From positions 23,597,649-23,661,648 of the forward strand of contig NC_066315.1 in assembly GCF_022539315.1 (NCBI RefSeq): 64,000 bases of DNA, read 5' to 3'. The translations under genes were made by a program, and so were the position numbers. Below are positions 38,745 to 52,700 of the stretch, piece after piece. Position 1 is the first letter of the stretch; the number at the start of each line of letters is the position of its first letter. The notes beneath the pieces are model-generated. The model was given only the letters and a program-made list of their open reading frames with translations, was not told the origin of the DNA and did not search any database. Source of the stretch: Serinus canaria. Taxonomy: Eukaryota > Chordata > Aves > Passeriformes > Fringillidae.

Positions 38745-40011
38745 TGGAGTAAACAACAATCAACCCAGTTGATTGTTTAATATTATAGTTAAATGTGCCC
38801 AGCTGGAATTGTTACATAGATAGCCTGACTCCTGAGTCTGACATGCACACCTACCAACCTCCTAGTCAGCGCAGCATTGAAATCGTACAGGAGTGTGGTT
38901 TTGAAAACTGGGCAGGTATAAAGTGAGAATGAAGCACCAAAATATTTTGACATATTTTCTCAAGACTGATTACTCAGAAGAGAATCCATGATTGGTGATC
39001 TGAGTTTTCTTTTATAGAGCACTTCACCCAGATCTGAACCTGGGATTCCAGTCTTTTCCCCCTTTCACCCTCATTCACAGGGATTAAGTATAACCTCACT
39101 GAAGCAAAAAGACATTCTCTTCTTCTCTGAAACACTGGTCACGGCTTCCTGCTTAGGAGCTGCCCACACTCCTTGAGCCAAAGAGTTTTATGTATCCAGA
39201 CAGAAGTACATGCAACTCCTGTTTCTGCCTCTCTCTTTAATGAGGTGTTCACTTAATAGAAAATACAAAGCCCTCTTCTACTGGCCTGGAAAATGCTCAG
39301 CCTCGAAGTGCAGTATTTTTATAAGTAATTCAAATCTTTATCTAAACACTAAAAAAAAGCCAAATGATGTCCCCATGCCCTCAGGCCCCTGTCAATCCTG
39401 CCAGCTGTATCTCTGAAGGACTCTCTGATATGGTAGCAAGCCATAGCATAGCTTACAATTTCCCCTACTGGTTTTTACTATCCATGCACCAGAGCTTTTA
39501 AATCACAAAGAAAACAGGTACTATGACAAATACGTTTACTCTTTTGTTACATAATGACACTCCATCCAAATGTCTAAAAGTCACTGCAAACTGTTTAACT
39601 AAACAGGAAATTTAAAAACTGGAGCAGTCATACAAAGAATTTTGGAAGTAATGCTCTATATTGGGGGTGCTGTCATCAGCAAAGCACATGGACAGAAAAG
39701 ACACACACAGCAGAAGAGTTTCTGTGTACATAACACATACACCTGAGCTGAGCAGTTTACTGCTTATCTGTAAATAGAATAGGATCCTTGGGAATCTAAC
39801 TGAGGGATTTTAGGATACAAACTCTATGTGTTCATCTCTGCAGAAGCCTATAAATCTATACCAAAATTAAAATGTGCAGTCTTAAAATAGCTATGACTTT
39901 ATACAAACCTCAGACTGTGGGAGGAAAAGAGCTGAAAAGTGTCATTTGTTTAGCTGAATCAGCCAAGATGAGAGAAATGTTCAAATTTACTCTAGGTGTG
40001 TCTAGACAGAG

Positions 40012-40036
40012 ATTTATTTATTTATTTATTTATTTA
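40012..40036. repeat. ATTT microsatellite
   Basis: Six perfect ATTT units and one extra A, in the large CDK6 intron. Confidence 0.95.
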
Positions 40037-42706
40037 ATTTTTCAAGTCCTTTACACACTTCTGTGTATTTCTGATCTACTTCTTAAATAAATACTTGGCT
40101 TGCATTTGTCTTAAATTGTTTAGATTAAGGGTGATTTAAACTGAGGTGCCATCCACTTAAAACACATAGTAACCTGAAACATACAGAGTGGACCATTCAT
40201 ACAGAGCTCACGTTTGTCCTGCACTTAACCAGGCTTAAAGCAACCTCACTGTGTTGGTGACAGCTGACAAAATTCCATTCAAGCAAACTCAGACTGTCCA
40301 ATGTCTCCTTGACATAAACAGGATTGTGTTTTGTGATGCTGTACAGTGTTTTATTATGAAACCCATTCCAGGGAAGTCCCTGGGATACAAAAATGCCCAC
40401 AGAAGTCTCAATATGTTTCTTAAAAATGACAGACCCTTAAGATCTTTAAAAGAGAAAGCAAAATAGAGTAGGAAAAGAAGGCAAAAGTACCCAGTAGGAC
40501 AGCAAAATGAAAAGGTTGTTTTAATATCAAACCCATATCTATCACGCAAAGTTTGAGCTGCATTCTCATACACTTATCCTACCAACACCAGTGGAAATAT
40601 AGATTGGTGCTTACCACCCAAGGGCACTACCACTTCCCAGTAAAATTGCTATTGCATTTATTCAATCTTTTGGATATACTCCACGGAGTTTGTAAAATTT
40701 TACATTTTATTGCTACCAAGGTCACAGTAACATGGGCTTTCTTTTGCAATCCATCAGAAGAATCCAAAAGACAACACAGATCATGCAGAGAGTATTGCAA
40801 TGTTAACCCACAGAGCCACCATCACGGCTGCTTTCTGTGGCTTTATGGCAAAGACCCTTGAGAAAAGCCTCCCAAATCATGCTTGTACGCTGAAGCATGT
40901 AGAAATCATATTGTTTGCAATGAAAGAACATAGTACATACAGATTTGGCAGATTCCTGACCTCTACAGTTTTTGACAGGCTCCCAAATATAAGACTGAGA
41001 ATGTCAGACTGACCCTATCTGGCAAGAAAAATAAAAGTCCTGGGTTTGAACTCTGGTTCAAATCAGATTCATTTCTATAAGAAAAAAATACTGTTTTTTT
41101 AGTATTAATGTAATATTTGCATTTATATATAAGTAGAAAATTTAATTTACTGTGTGAATATGGAGACTCAGAAGAGCTCATACACCATTACAAAAAAAAA
41201 AAAAATTAAATTGGTGGAGTTTGTATATGGCAGTATTTCTTATCTGCCAAAATGCTTCAAATTAAATGAGAGGAAAAATAAAGTTTTGAGCGTGTAATAA
41301 TGTTGTGCATTCATTTTTTGGCCTGTATCACTCTTATTGCAATGGTAAAATGAAGCTTTTGACTATCCTTTTTGAATCAGAAAAACTAGCAGTAGCTTAA
41401 GACTATTGCAAATATATAGAATATGTCCAATATGTGATTATGTCGAATACATTGAAATAAATATTGTGAATAGGTGAATATGTGAATAATATTGTGCACA
41501 TGGGCAAGACTGAATCTTTAAAAAGAGAGATGGAGAGTTTAAGTGATATTCCTAAAATACTCATTATTTTTTTCTCTAATTTTCTGACTTCATTTCTGAG
41601 TCAGAGACAGAGAGGGTGGAGGATAACTCTACCCAGGCCATTTGACCAGGCAAGAAGCCCAAGAAAAATCATTTTTCCATATAAAATTAATAAGCAGTAA
41701 AATCCCAAAGTTATTTTGCAAGACTTCAATTAGTATTTGAACGTATTGTATAAATTACATAGTTGTGTCTCAAGGCCCTTACAGCACTGAACCCTTTCTA
41801 AATTTCACTAATTTGGGGTTTTAGGTTTGACCCAATATATATTTTTATTTCACAATTTTTTTTGTATATCCTTTGGCTTCACCATGGGTGTTAAAAAACG
41901 CTATAGTTTCTACATGGAGATCACCCAGGTGATGACAGCATGCACTTTTTGCCTTTAGCTCAACCAAAATGCAAGTGATTGGGTTAGTATCAAGATAGAT
42001 TTACCCTACTAAAACTCTTGCAGGTTTGTTCCTCTCCACATCCTAAATGGTACAACCTGCACATCAGTGTTTTTCCACAGGCAAAGACCAGAACACAAGA
42101 GGGACTCATGAATTCACAGCTCACCTGCATCCAGCTGTAGTATTTTGTAGTGAGACAGTTCTGATTTCATACAATCAGCTAAAAAAAAGCCATTTATCTT
42201 GGAGGATGGGGTTGACTACACTTATTATCTCTGTTACCCGAGCCTCAGGCTACATAAGTTATTCTTAAAAAATCCCACCTCTAGAAAACAACTTTACAGC
42301 AACTTCCTAAATCTCAAATATCCCAAGAGCAGACTACAAGCAAACACCTGATGCTTCAATGCACAAACTGCAGGTTAAGAAGACCCTGCTGACCACAGTG
42401 CCCTGCCTTCCTCAGGGTAAATCCCTTCCAGAACCCAGCTTTCAGCCAGTTTTATCTGCATCTGAATTCAGGTTCAACCAGAAGACCACAGTGCTCATGG
42501 AAGTTCTACCGAGAGCTGAGATTCCCATCAAAAGAGACTTCAAGATAGCAACAAGTATGAATCTGCAATGAACATTTATATTTTGCACTGCAAATAAAAC
42601 ATCCTATCACGCCTTTCCAACATAAACATGATTCAGTCTATTGTAACAGCATTACTGCACATTTTTTCAAATGAAAAGAATGAAGAGAATAAAACTGTAT
42701 TTCTTA

Positions 42707-42850
<144 letters not shown>

Positions 42851-43002
42851 TTAGCTGCAGAATTACAACTTCCTAAGTGCTCTATGTAGAGCTTCCACTT
42901 AGTTTAATCTATATTGTAAAAACTCAAATATTAGGGCCAAGTGGTTTAGCCAGCACATAGAAAAGGGTTCTGTATGGAAAATCCCAGTATCCACAGCTGC
43001 AG

Positions 43003-43039
43003 TGGTCTCACATCCTGGATTACTCAGGATGTGAGACCA
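43003..43039. repeat. Perfect inverted repeat, 15-bp arms, 7-base loop
   Basis: The left arm TGGTCTCACATCCTG (43003-43017), loop GATTACT and right arm CAGGATGTGAGACCA (43025-43039) are exactly complementary. It lies about 190-220 bases before the acceptor of the 110-base CDK6 exon in the transcript. Confidence 0.97.
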
Positions 43040-45130
43040 TTTCTTGTCAAGAACATTGCAATTCAGGGTACAACAACACTATAACTTCAGAGTACAGCTT
43101 TGGTATGACAATCACAGTACCACAACACACTATCAGCAACTCTTTGAAGCTTTTGCAGCTTACAGACCCCAAACACTTTCCAGCGGAGATTTGGACTCTC
43201 CATAGGGCTAATATTAGTCAGTAGAACGAGGCGTTTTTTTCCCGAGTTTTGTAGATGTAGATGTAGTCACCAGAGCCAAAGTAGAAACAAACAAACCAGG
43301 GAATACTGTGGGTTTACCCACAGGACAAATCAGAATCTGTAGCATGTCTGTTCTCAGCCCTTTATGGTTTATGTACTATTTTCTATAAGAGAAATTGGGT
43401 TAACTCAAGTGCATGGGCTAATTACAGTAAACATGTCTGACCTGCCTCAGAAGTCGTCTCTGAAGAAAATATAACTATTTTTAAATCAGTTGGATGCAGA
43501 TTAAGTCAAACTCTTCTCAAAGCTGTCCTTTACCAAAGGCATCAGTTCTGTCTACTGTGGTTTCCTTAGACACAAAGGAACCCCAAATGGTCAGTTTTTA
43601 ACTAAGCAAGACAGCATAAGGGTTCCTGGCAGATTCCTGACCTTTACCATGTGTCTGTCCATGTGCTGCTGGTCAGACCAGCAGTAACTTCTGGTTGTTC
43701 CTCTTCTACAGTAACACTGTATGTTCAAATGACACACTCTTTCCCACCAACATATGCCATGTAAAGTGCCTGCTTTTAGGCTGTTCTTGTCCTGGTGGCT
43801 ATGTCACAACACATTGTAGGGACACAGCAGAAATTTTACTGGCACTGCTCCATCCATATACTTTCGTAAGTCTTGCTCACTGGACCCACAACAGAGATGG
43901 AACAGTTTATATTTATCCTTTTGTATCCCACAAGTAGACCAAATACAGATGAGGCTGACTGTCTCTTAGGGATATTTGCAGAAGAATGCAAGGGGCTTCT
44001 GCAGAGTCCTCTGTGAGCTACTATCTTGCTAGAATATAATCTCAGAGCCACAGGAGTATTCTCCTGAATACAGTTAAAATCTAGCCATAACAACACATGA
44101 CCAGCAGCTAAGTGCCAATATTTTCTTACTCTGTGCTATAATTTAAACCTCTGACTATTAATATGGGGGCTGGCAGGGCCTCTGCAATTACTGGTGCTTT
44201 CTACAACAAACATGAAAATGGGAGACGTAACATTCAAGAGAAGCATGAACCAAACCAAGCCTCTGAAAAAAAAATGATAGAAACAAAGATAAGTATAAGA
44301 ATGAAAATAAATTTTAAAATTACATTAACTAGGATAGTGAGTTCTGAATTTCAAGACCAACACAAAGAAATGTGTAAGAATAGTGGGGTTTTTAATGATA
44401 ATAATGTAATTGTTTTCCAAAGAAAAATAACAATGGAAGTAATCAGCTGAATTTGCTGGTCAAAACCAGATGAAACAAAAGCAAATACAACATTTATTAC
44501 AATCATTAAATGCCCTGACAGCCTTTGGAACCACTGAATGGCTGTTGAAGGGAGGTTCATGGATATTTGCAACAGTGGTCATATTTGCTAACTGTTCTTT
44601 TAAACACTTTGATGTTTCTTTATAAAATTTGTCGATAAAACAGTTCAATAACACAGTACAAAGTACTATGCTGGCAAGCTACATTTCCAGATACCGATCC
44701 ACAGAAACAGATTCCTGGGTGGAAGCTGGGCTTTACTTAGCTCCATTTGTCTTGTTCCTAATTTGCTACCATATCGGTGATGCTTTTATGAAACACTTAT
44801 CTCTACAAAAACCAGAGAAGTTTCTTCAGAGATTTACTCCAAGGAAAGAAGACAAATATATCTGGAGGTCAGGGATTCTCTCTGGAGATGCCCTGTCTGA
44901 ATCAGATATAATTCCTCCTAAAACACGTTATTTTTCCTAATGCAGTATCTCTCTAACTGAACTATGCTTTTATTCTCATAGTACATTTGTGGAAAAGCTT
45001 ACTGAAGTAATATTGCTTTCAGAAATTGAATATACCAATTTCAACCCATTACTGTTTGTGAATGTCTGGGTATAGTGTCAGGAGGAAGAGCTGTGTGATC
45101 TCTGATTTGTGGGAATACCACCAAACCTCA

Positions 45131-45560
45131 TCATTCCTCATTTAAGGTCCAAATGGCTCTTCTCACACAGAGATAAGATGATTTATAATAAGGATGATTT
45201 ATTTTCCCCAACCCCACAAGCCCTGCAGCATTAGGGCTCTGCACTCTCATAGGCAAAGAACCAAGGGATGCATGGCTGTGGACCATATGCCCCAAACTGC
45301 AGTCCCTTCCAGAGGAGTGTGGCACAGGACAGCTGCTCCTTTGCTGAGAGATGCACCACAGCTCCTGCCCGTGCCCATGCCTGCCCAGGGGAGGAGCGCT
45401 GTTTTCAGACGGCTGCGGAAGTGTGCAGCACGGGCTGCTTCTCCCATGTGACCCCTTACTGTCAAGTTCCCCAAGCATCTGCACCCTGCTATGCTCCATG
45501 CATGCATACACAGGGCACTGGGAGATTTCACTTGAATAATTTGGAAAGTTAAACCTGCAA
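45131..45560. other. GC-rich patch, possible old retroelement or LTR fragment
   Basis: About 430 bases clearly richer in G+C than the surroundings, with long open frames on both strands (up to 126 residues, minus). On the minus strand the GC-rich part runs into an AATAAA at about 45202-45207, an arrangement seen in LTRs and retroposed ends. I could not match it to a known family and saw no flanking duplication. The frames look like by-products of high GC. Confidence 0.3.
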
Positions 45561-45791
45561 AATAGAAGATTTCTAAGGGACTACCAGTTAAATTTCAGCT
45601 AATGCCTGACTGCATTATAATCAGAGGAGAAGGAATCTGTGTTGAGCTGTTTTGATATGCTCTGTCATTAATGAGTCACTATAAAAGTGATCAAATAACC
45701 TTTATGGTTTGTAGCATGAAAGTTTGTGTTTCAAAACGTAAACCTGAAAGGGATCAAAATGTACTAAATGTCAGTTCATACACAAGTAATG

Positions 45792-45817
45792 CCACAAAAG
45801 GATGACTCCTTTTGTGG
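45792..45817. repeat. Perfect inverted repeat, 11-bp arms, 4-base loop
   Basis: CCACAAAAGGA (45792-45802), loop TGAC, TCCTTTTGTGG (45807-45817). It lies about 3 kb into the upstream intron. Confidence 0.95.
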
Positions 45818-46319
45818 TCAGGGTCTTCTCCTGAAAAGCACAGGATGATGAGTATAATGCAGTGGTTTTGACAGTTTCACACTCTCTCTTACCATGGAAA
45901 CCAAGAAAATATTTGTGGACATTCCATTAACATTTGCAGAGAAGTAGAAATGAAAATTATTTTGAACACAGGATATGGTGAGGCTGAACAAGCAGGTCAT
46001 CACTTCCTCTTTAACATAGTTCTGAGTGAAAAAATGCTTTGCTTAGGTAAGTCACACTACCAGGGAAACAAGGTCTCCCTGAGCGACAGGGCACTTAACA
46101 GAGCTGCTTGATTAAGTCCCATTTTTAGGATGAAAAAAGCATCAGCACCTACATCAGTACATCTCACTTAGAATTTGTCAGTCCTGAAAATCTGGCACAT
46201 ATGAAATGCAGCACATGATGACTGCTGTGTAGGAAAAGGATTCATGATCACGTGCTGATGGAGATCCTAAATTGTGCAAGACTCCAAAACACTTTGGAGG
46301 TTGTAGACTTTAGTGACCA

Positions 46320-46745
46320 TGTTGCATTTTAGTCCTCTCTCCTAAGCAACTTCTCCCCACTGCCTTCTCCTTGCTTCTGCTCACCCTGGCTAGTCTCTTC
46401 AGCTCCTCTCTTACACCAGCCAGGTTTCTACCACATCCCATGACCTCCTGGCTTCTTTCTGCTACATTCCTGTCAAACACACCAGTGGTCCCCTGACAGC
46501 ATCACCAAACATACCTAATTCCCTGCTGCTCCTGTGCAGACACCCAGGTGAACACAGCCTGCTGCCCTGCTACATCCCATGGGCTCTGCTTTCCCTGACA
46601 TTCCTCATCAGCTCCTCTGCACATCCAAGTTCCCCCACATTTCACACCCTGTCCTCTCTTCTTCCAACAACCTTCAAATGCTCCTGGGCAAAATCATCTC
46701 CATGAGCCTCTTTAGCTTAGCCCACTCTGCCTGTCCTGAAGATAC
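46320..46745. other. Pyrimidine-biased block
   Basis: Some 420 bases in which the plus strand is dominated by C and T (repeated CTCCTCTC, CCTGCT and CACATCCCATG-like words). It has no reading frame of interest. It could be a degenerate repeat or a decayed element. Confidence 0.5.
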
Positions 46746-49700
46746 CCTGTAACATTTGTATTTAATAGATCCACCTACATATGAAAAGACTGAGAAGATT
46801 CACACAATGGAAGAAGTAGGTACCTAAATAAGTTCCTTTTCCAGTGCATGTTTTATGTTTCTACTATCCAGATAAGACTGGACGGTATCAGATAAGAAGC
46901 AGTTGCAGATCACTACTTGCAACCATTATAAAGTTAATAGATTTAGGCAGCACTTCATGATGAAAATAAATGACGTGTATTTGAGAGGCAGTAGAGAGGA
47001 AAAGAACATCTGCAAAAGTCTACTGAGGCTGTGTCTGACTCTCTGAAGAAGGAAATATGCTCAGTGAGAAGCAAGGGCAGAGCTGCATTTAGAGTCAGAT
47101 GAAGAAAGAGAACTTCATCTTGAAATAAAGCTTTCTGCCTTACTATACCGGACAGATGTGGCAATGGGGCACCACCTATCTCAAGGAGTTTCAATCCTTC
47201 ACCTCATGTTACATGCTTCTGATGAAAAATCAAATTAGTGGGAAGTGTCTAGTCACTAGCAACAGAACAGAAGATCTAGGCACATGTCAGTCTCATATAG
47301 TTTCCATTTACTTTACAGAACAGATTTTCATTTTTGCATAACTGCTTAATTTAAATGGATCTGCACAATATACAGCCCTTTCCAAATATAGTTGCTGTCT
47401 GAATAGCATTCAGTTAAAAAAAAGACAAAGACAAACAGTGGTTTAGGGATGGGGTTGAGTAACATAGACACAAAAGACTACATTTCAGTTTGCCACAGAC
47501 TTTAAGTACAGACCAATGCCCAGTTGCACAGCTACACGAACAAAGCAGGGATCAGACTGTAACACAGCAGCTATGTCTGTGCTAGGAAATTAAATGGGAC
47601 AGGAAATGTTCCTTTGGCACTGAGACCAAAAAGTACAGAGTGGCCTATGTCCATATTATTAAATTCTCAGCCTCCCAAAAAAGGTGACCGCATGCAAACT
47701 GCTTATTGGGAATGGTCTTCAGTCCATGCTTAACTGCCAGTGCCTAGGAACTGTCTGGGGAAGGGCTGGTTGGAATAACTCATGCCAGGAACCATTCTAA
47801 TAATTTAACAGTATAGACAATTGAGCTCCAGTACCCACGAATGTTTTCTGGCACTGTTTAATCTACCAGCCAGTGAGTCACGCTGTGGCCCCGGGTCTTC
47901 CTTTTACTCCAGAAAGAAGGCATTTTGCTATGCTTCCCTCATCTCCTCTGATTCAGAGGTGGCTCCACAAGAGTGATGGGGTGGGGGAGGTATAGCCTAC
48001 TCCTCATCTCACCAGCAACTGGTCTTACTTTATCCTAAATGTGTTGCACAGGTCAGATGAACACACACTGCACTTGATTACCATCCGTGGGGAGAATGTG
48101 ACTGGCCCATATGTAGACATCTTTTAGATATCCAAAGCCAGATCAGACTGATTCCATACTAATTAGCTCTGAAGGGGCTTGGAAGAGGCCTGTTAAACTT
48201 TTTAAAACACTAACTTTCATAGAAATAATGCCACAAAAGAAATTAGCAGGATGCTTAAATTCACATAAAGTATCTTTGAATCAAAGTAAAAGTCTTTCTG
48301 TAAATATTTTGCTTTTGTGATTGTGGTTTCTTCTCTGCTCTTTTTGTACTGATTTTGTTAATTATATTGGCCATTAGATGCTGGCTCATTTTGTTACTTA
48401 CACTATTTAAATCTCATGAAAAATTACTTGCAAATTTTTTTTTAATGTTCCCTACAATTGTTCTTAAACTCATTTTAAGAAGTTCATGTTTTGTTCAGTT
48501 CTCACTAACAAGGCTTTCACATGATCTTTAGGACATCTTTTTGACTGTTTTTCATTTATTTTTCTCTTTTCTTTTTGAGAAAAATGACAAACCTACAGAA
48601 TATATGGTACAGTATGCAGAGCCAAGCTCTTCAGCATAGTTTCATGGTCTTCCAATTTCACAAAAAATCTTTTGCTTCAAACTGTTCACAAGGACTGAAA
48701 GTGGAATCTTAGCAAATTCACTATGAACCTGCTACTTCATGGCTTATTCTTTAGGTCTGAGACTGTAAAACAACTTGAAGAATTTTCTTGAATCTTTGTA
48801 AAAAAATGTCTTCTCAGCTTCATGACTAAGCTTGACACATTTGCCACAGACTAGCTGGAGAGGACAGAACTACAGACAAGCATACTGATTGAAGCCTGGC
48901 TTCAATCCCTACTGCAGAGAGAGGCTGTCCCTGCCTAATCCACCTCCCTCTCACTTGGTAGAAACACAGCTAAAAGACTCCACAGAGACTGAAAAGAAGA
49001 AATGTAATTTCTGAACTGAATATGCTAAAATGGTCGCAGGTCTAACAGTGTAAAATTGTTTAAAATTAAGTCAATGTAGTATTAAAAACTGCTTAGGAAA
49101 AGAAAGGATTTGTTTAATAACATTTCATTGCCTTCAGTCTGGAGTAGGGACCAACAGCCAGGACTGAACAGGGCAGAAGTGGCAATCCAGAGGGCTGGTG
49201 ACACTAGGTTGTGACATGATGGCATTTCTGCAGGATCATGGGCCCTACATTTGTCCTGTGTGCTGCTCTGAGTCCTCCTGACAGCCCAAGGTGGCCCCAC
49301 TTTCCAATCCTCTGGTGTAACAGATCCACCACCACCCCCTCACCGTGCCCTGCCCTGCTCCAGCAATGATAATATTCCCCACCTCTCTCCCATGACCCCT
49401 AGGAACACTCCAAAGACCTCTGGAAGTGCATCACACCTACGCCACACAGGGAAATGATTTTGTGTGTGTTTTTGTATGCCTGAATCCCGGGAGATAAGGG
49501 AGGAGGTATTCTGGGGTGTGCTGGAGGCAGGAGCAAGGGGAAAAGAGGTGAGGAAGGGAGGAGAGACAATGCCTCATTCCACCCTGCAGCATCAAACACA
49601 ACAATTCCAGAGGAGACAGAGAACATGTCTAAAACCCACTTGTCCCACAGGTGCAATGAGGACAAGATAGAGGATTTTAGCATGTGCTGAATTTTAGCCT

Positions 49701-52700
49701 TTGTACAATGATGTGTTTTTCATCTCTGGTTTGGAACAAGGGTGTGTCTCCTTTACTGGATGCCAACTGTCCGTTTTCCTATCACAATCCTTAGAGCATT
49801 CACTGAGCATTCTGCATTTATAAAGCATATCTAGGACTCTATTTAAACTATCTCTTAAGACCTATTATTATTGCTAACTGTGATAGAGAAGGTAATAATT
49901 GCTACATTATATGATGTACTTTAGTTTCCAGGGATAGTATCTGCCTGAACAATTACATTTGTTTAATCTCTCATTTGAGTAGAGGTTCTTCCATTGTTAT
50001 TTAACTGGTTTCAGTTCCATCACAGAGATAGGTATGGCTGGAGAGAATGTTTCTTTCTTAGAGAAAGATGATCATAGTTTGTCTGTTTATAGAAACATTA
50101 AAATAGTTTCCCTTTTAAAGTAAGTGTGTATCAAACTATTCTAGTGGCATTTAAAAAGCACTTCACTTCTTGACAAAAGATTTAGCATACAAAACATGAA
50201 ATCCTTTCTAGTGCTCCGGGTCTCATGAAGTGCACACAGTAATACCAATTTTATCTCTTTATTCACATTTATCTCAATTTTGGGCACAAGCTTGATGAAC
50301 TGCTTTATGAAAACCAGAATGCATGTTATCATTCCATGAGTCAGATCATCAAGCAAAAGATTTTTTATTTATAGAAGACACAAATCTTGATCACATGTAC
50401 AATCCCACTATCAAGTTGCTATTTTAGAATGGGATCTCCTGGTTTTGATGCTAAAACACTGTGATTTGAAGGAAACATGGTTTAGCATCTACTGCAAGAT
50501 AACATGACAAATAAAGAAGCCATTCATTTCTTAGATGTTCTATACACACAAAGCTAACCAGAATTTTCCCTTTTTAATTTCTAGGAAGAACCACATCACC
50601 CAGTGTGACAGTGCTGCTGAAGAGCATTTCTAGGTACATCCGTTGTCAGGAAGCGTGAATGTGTGTGCGTGTGTGTTTACACACCGTGCACCTAGCTGAA
50701 GATACTTTACCTACATTCAGTGGTTTTAGCTTAAAAGTCTCTGTGCACTAAACATCTGTGTGGAACAGCTACTAGAAAGGAAACCTGGTTCTTAACATGA
50801 GGTAATATTTCAGCTACTAGTGATTCAGACCTTACCTCAAAATTCATACAAGGAAATATATTTCTACTAAGCAGAGTATTTCACAGAATTCTCTGCAAAG
50901 GAGAGACACAGAGAACATTTCTGAAAGACTACCTGAGACTTCAGGTGAAAATTGCTTTATCTTTATACAAAAAGAAAGGAGCAAAAATAGTATCAGCAAC
51001 ACTACTCTACCTCATCCTGATCCCATGAAAGTCAGACTTGCCCGGCCTTGTTGTGTGTTGAAATCAAAACCATGATTCTCTATTCTCTGTGCTGCAGCAC
51101 AGCCTTCTATGGAATATGGGACAATTCAATTCTTTACAGAAATGGTCAGCTTTGCATGCAACGAGACTTGTGCTTATATCACATTGTATTTACAGACTAA
51201 GATACTTAACACTGAGAGTGACAGACTTTAAATAGAAGTAGCCATTCTTCAATCATGTTTCAAGACTCATAATCAAATCTGTAGACTGAAACAGCAAATT
51301 CTAATAATCTATTCAGAACTAAAAAGACCCACCAAGGCAGACAGAAATAAACATCACTGTTTTCTTGTGCAGATCAAGTCAAACACTTACTGCAAGGAAG
51401 AAGACATTTCCTTTCACAATTCCAAACAAAACTAAAGCAAAAAACCCCTAAAAAATCTAAAAGGTGTCAGCCTGAGACTGTGCCTTGGAATACAGACCTT
51501 GTTCTGAGTCTGGCTGCAACAATTTGGCATGTTTCTACTTGCTCAGTCACCTGTTGGTATTAGCTAGCTCAGGGAACAGTCCTAACCTCTTGAAGTACAT
51601 TTTGGTCTTTGTTACAGTTGCCTTGCTCTCCTCTACATCTTTAAGCCACAAAATCAACTCATCTAGCATCCCACATATTCCCACTGGATGGCTTCCACCT
51701 CTTTTACAGTCTCTCACATTGCTGATGTCCTGTCCCTGGGAGCAGGAGAACACACAGCTCTAACTTGTGCCAAGGACCAAAGTGTGGTTGTCCCCATGCC
51801 AAGATCTCCCAATGCTGTCCTTGTGACTGTCTGGCCTTTTCTTGAGTTCATCAGTCTAGAGAATCTGAGCCTTACTACCTACAGCTGGACTTGATAATGA
51901 TGACCAGCTTCTCACTGCCACCAGAAAATCAGAGTCTGGTCAACAGAAAAGAAGTGTTCCCACTTCCTGGGGTGCTGTGTTGGACTCCAGTCCAGAACAG
52001 AAAAAGCCTAAATGAAGCAAAACCAGGAAAGCTACCACAGCCCTCTCTCCCACAGAACTCTGGCCCACTTCTGTCAAGCCATCTTGAACAAAAGGAGGAG
52101 ATGCACAGAGAAGCCACAAAGAATGGATTAAACTGGGCCAGTTCTCCAGGTGAGAGGCTTTACTGTGGGCAGCTTGGGAGTCTAGATAGCAGAAACTTGG
52201 TGCAAACAGATTCTACAAGATATTATTTTCATTCAGTTGAGAATGAAACCTAGAAACTGATGTTGTGTCTGAAGGCAAAGACACCAATTTCACTGAGAGC
52301 CTGGTATAATAGATAAAAAGGCTGGTGGAGCAACATCTGTCAGAGATGGTCATGTGAAACAATAGTTGAAGAGTAAAAACGCCCAGGGTCTGGGAGTTTT
52401 TAATTACCCAGGGTTGCAAACTAGACAGCTTTTCTGCAGTAGAAGCTTCACTTGGGATGAACCTGCCCTCACTACTTGTAGAGTTCAACTGGCTCATCAT
52501 CATGACAACCATCACAGAGCTGGGTCTTCCTACCTATGGCATAAAGCAACTCTGAACACTGCAAATCTGTTCCACATTTAAGGCTGAACACAGTAGATTT
52601 TACTATGGCCTTACATAAATGTATGGCTTTAAACTGAAGCAAACACAATTGTAAATGATACCACAGAGATGAAACTCCTATTAAATACTTTCAAGAATTC

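Noticed and set aside
44629..44940. 103-residue plus-strand frame with one hydrophobic stretch
   Set aside because: The single membrane-like segment is the only feature; there is no family resemblance, promoter or splice context, and it lies in intron sequence of the opposite strand.
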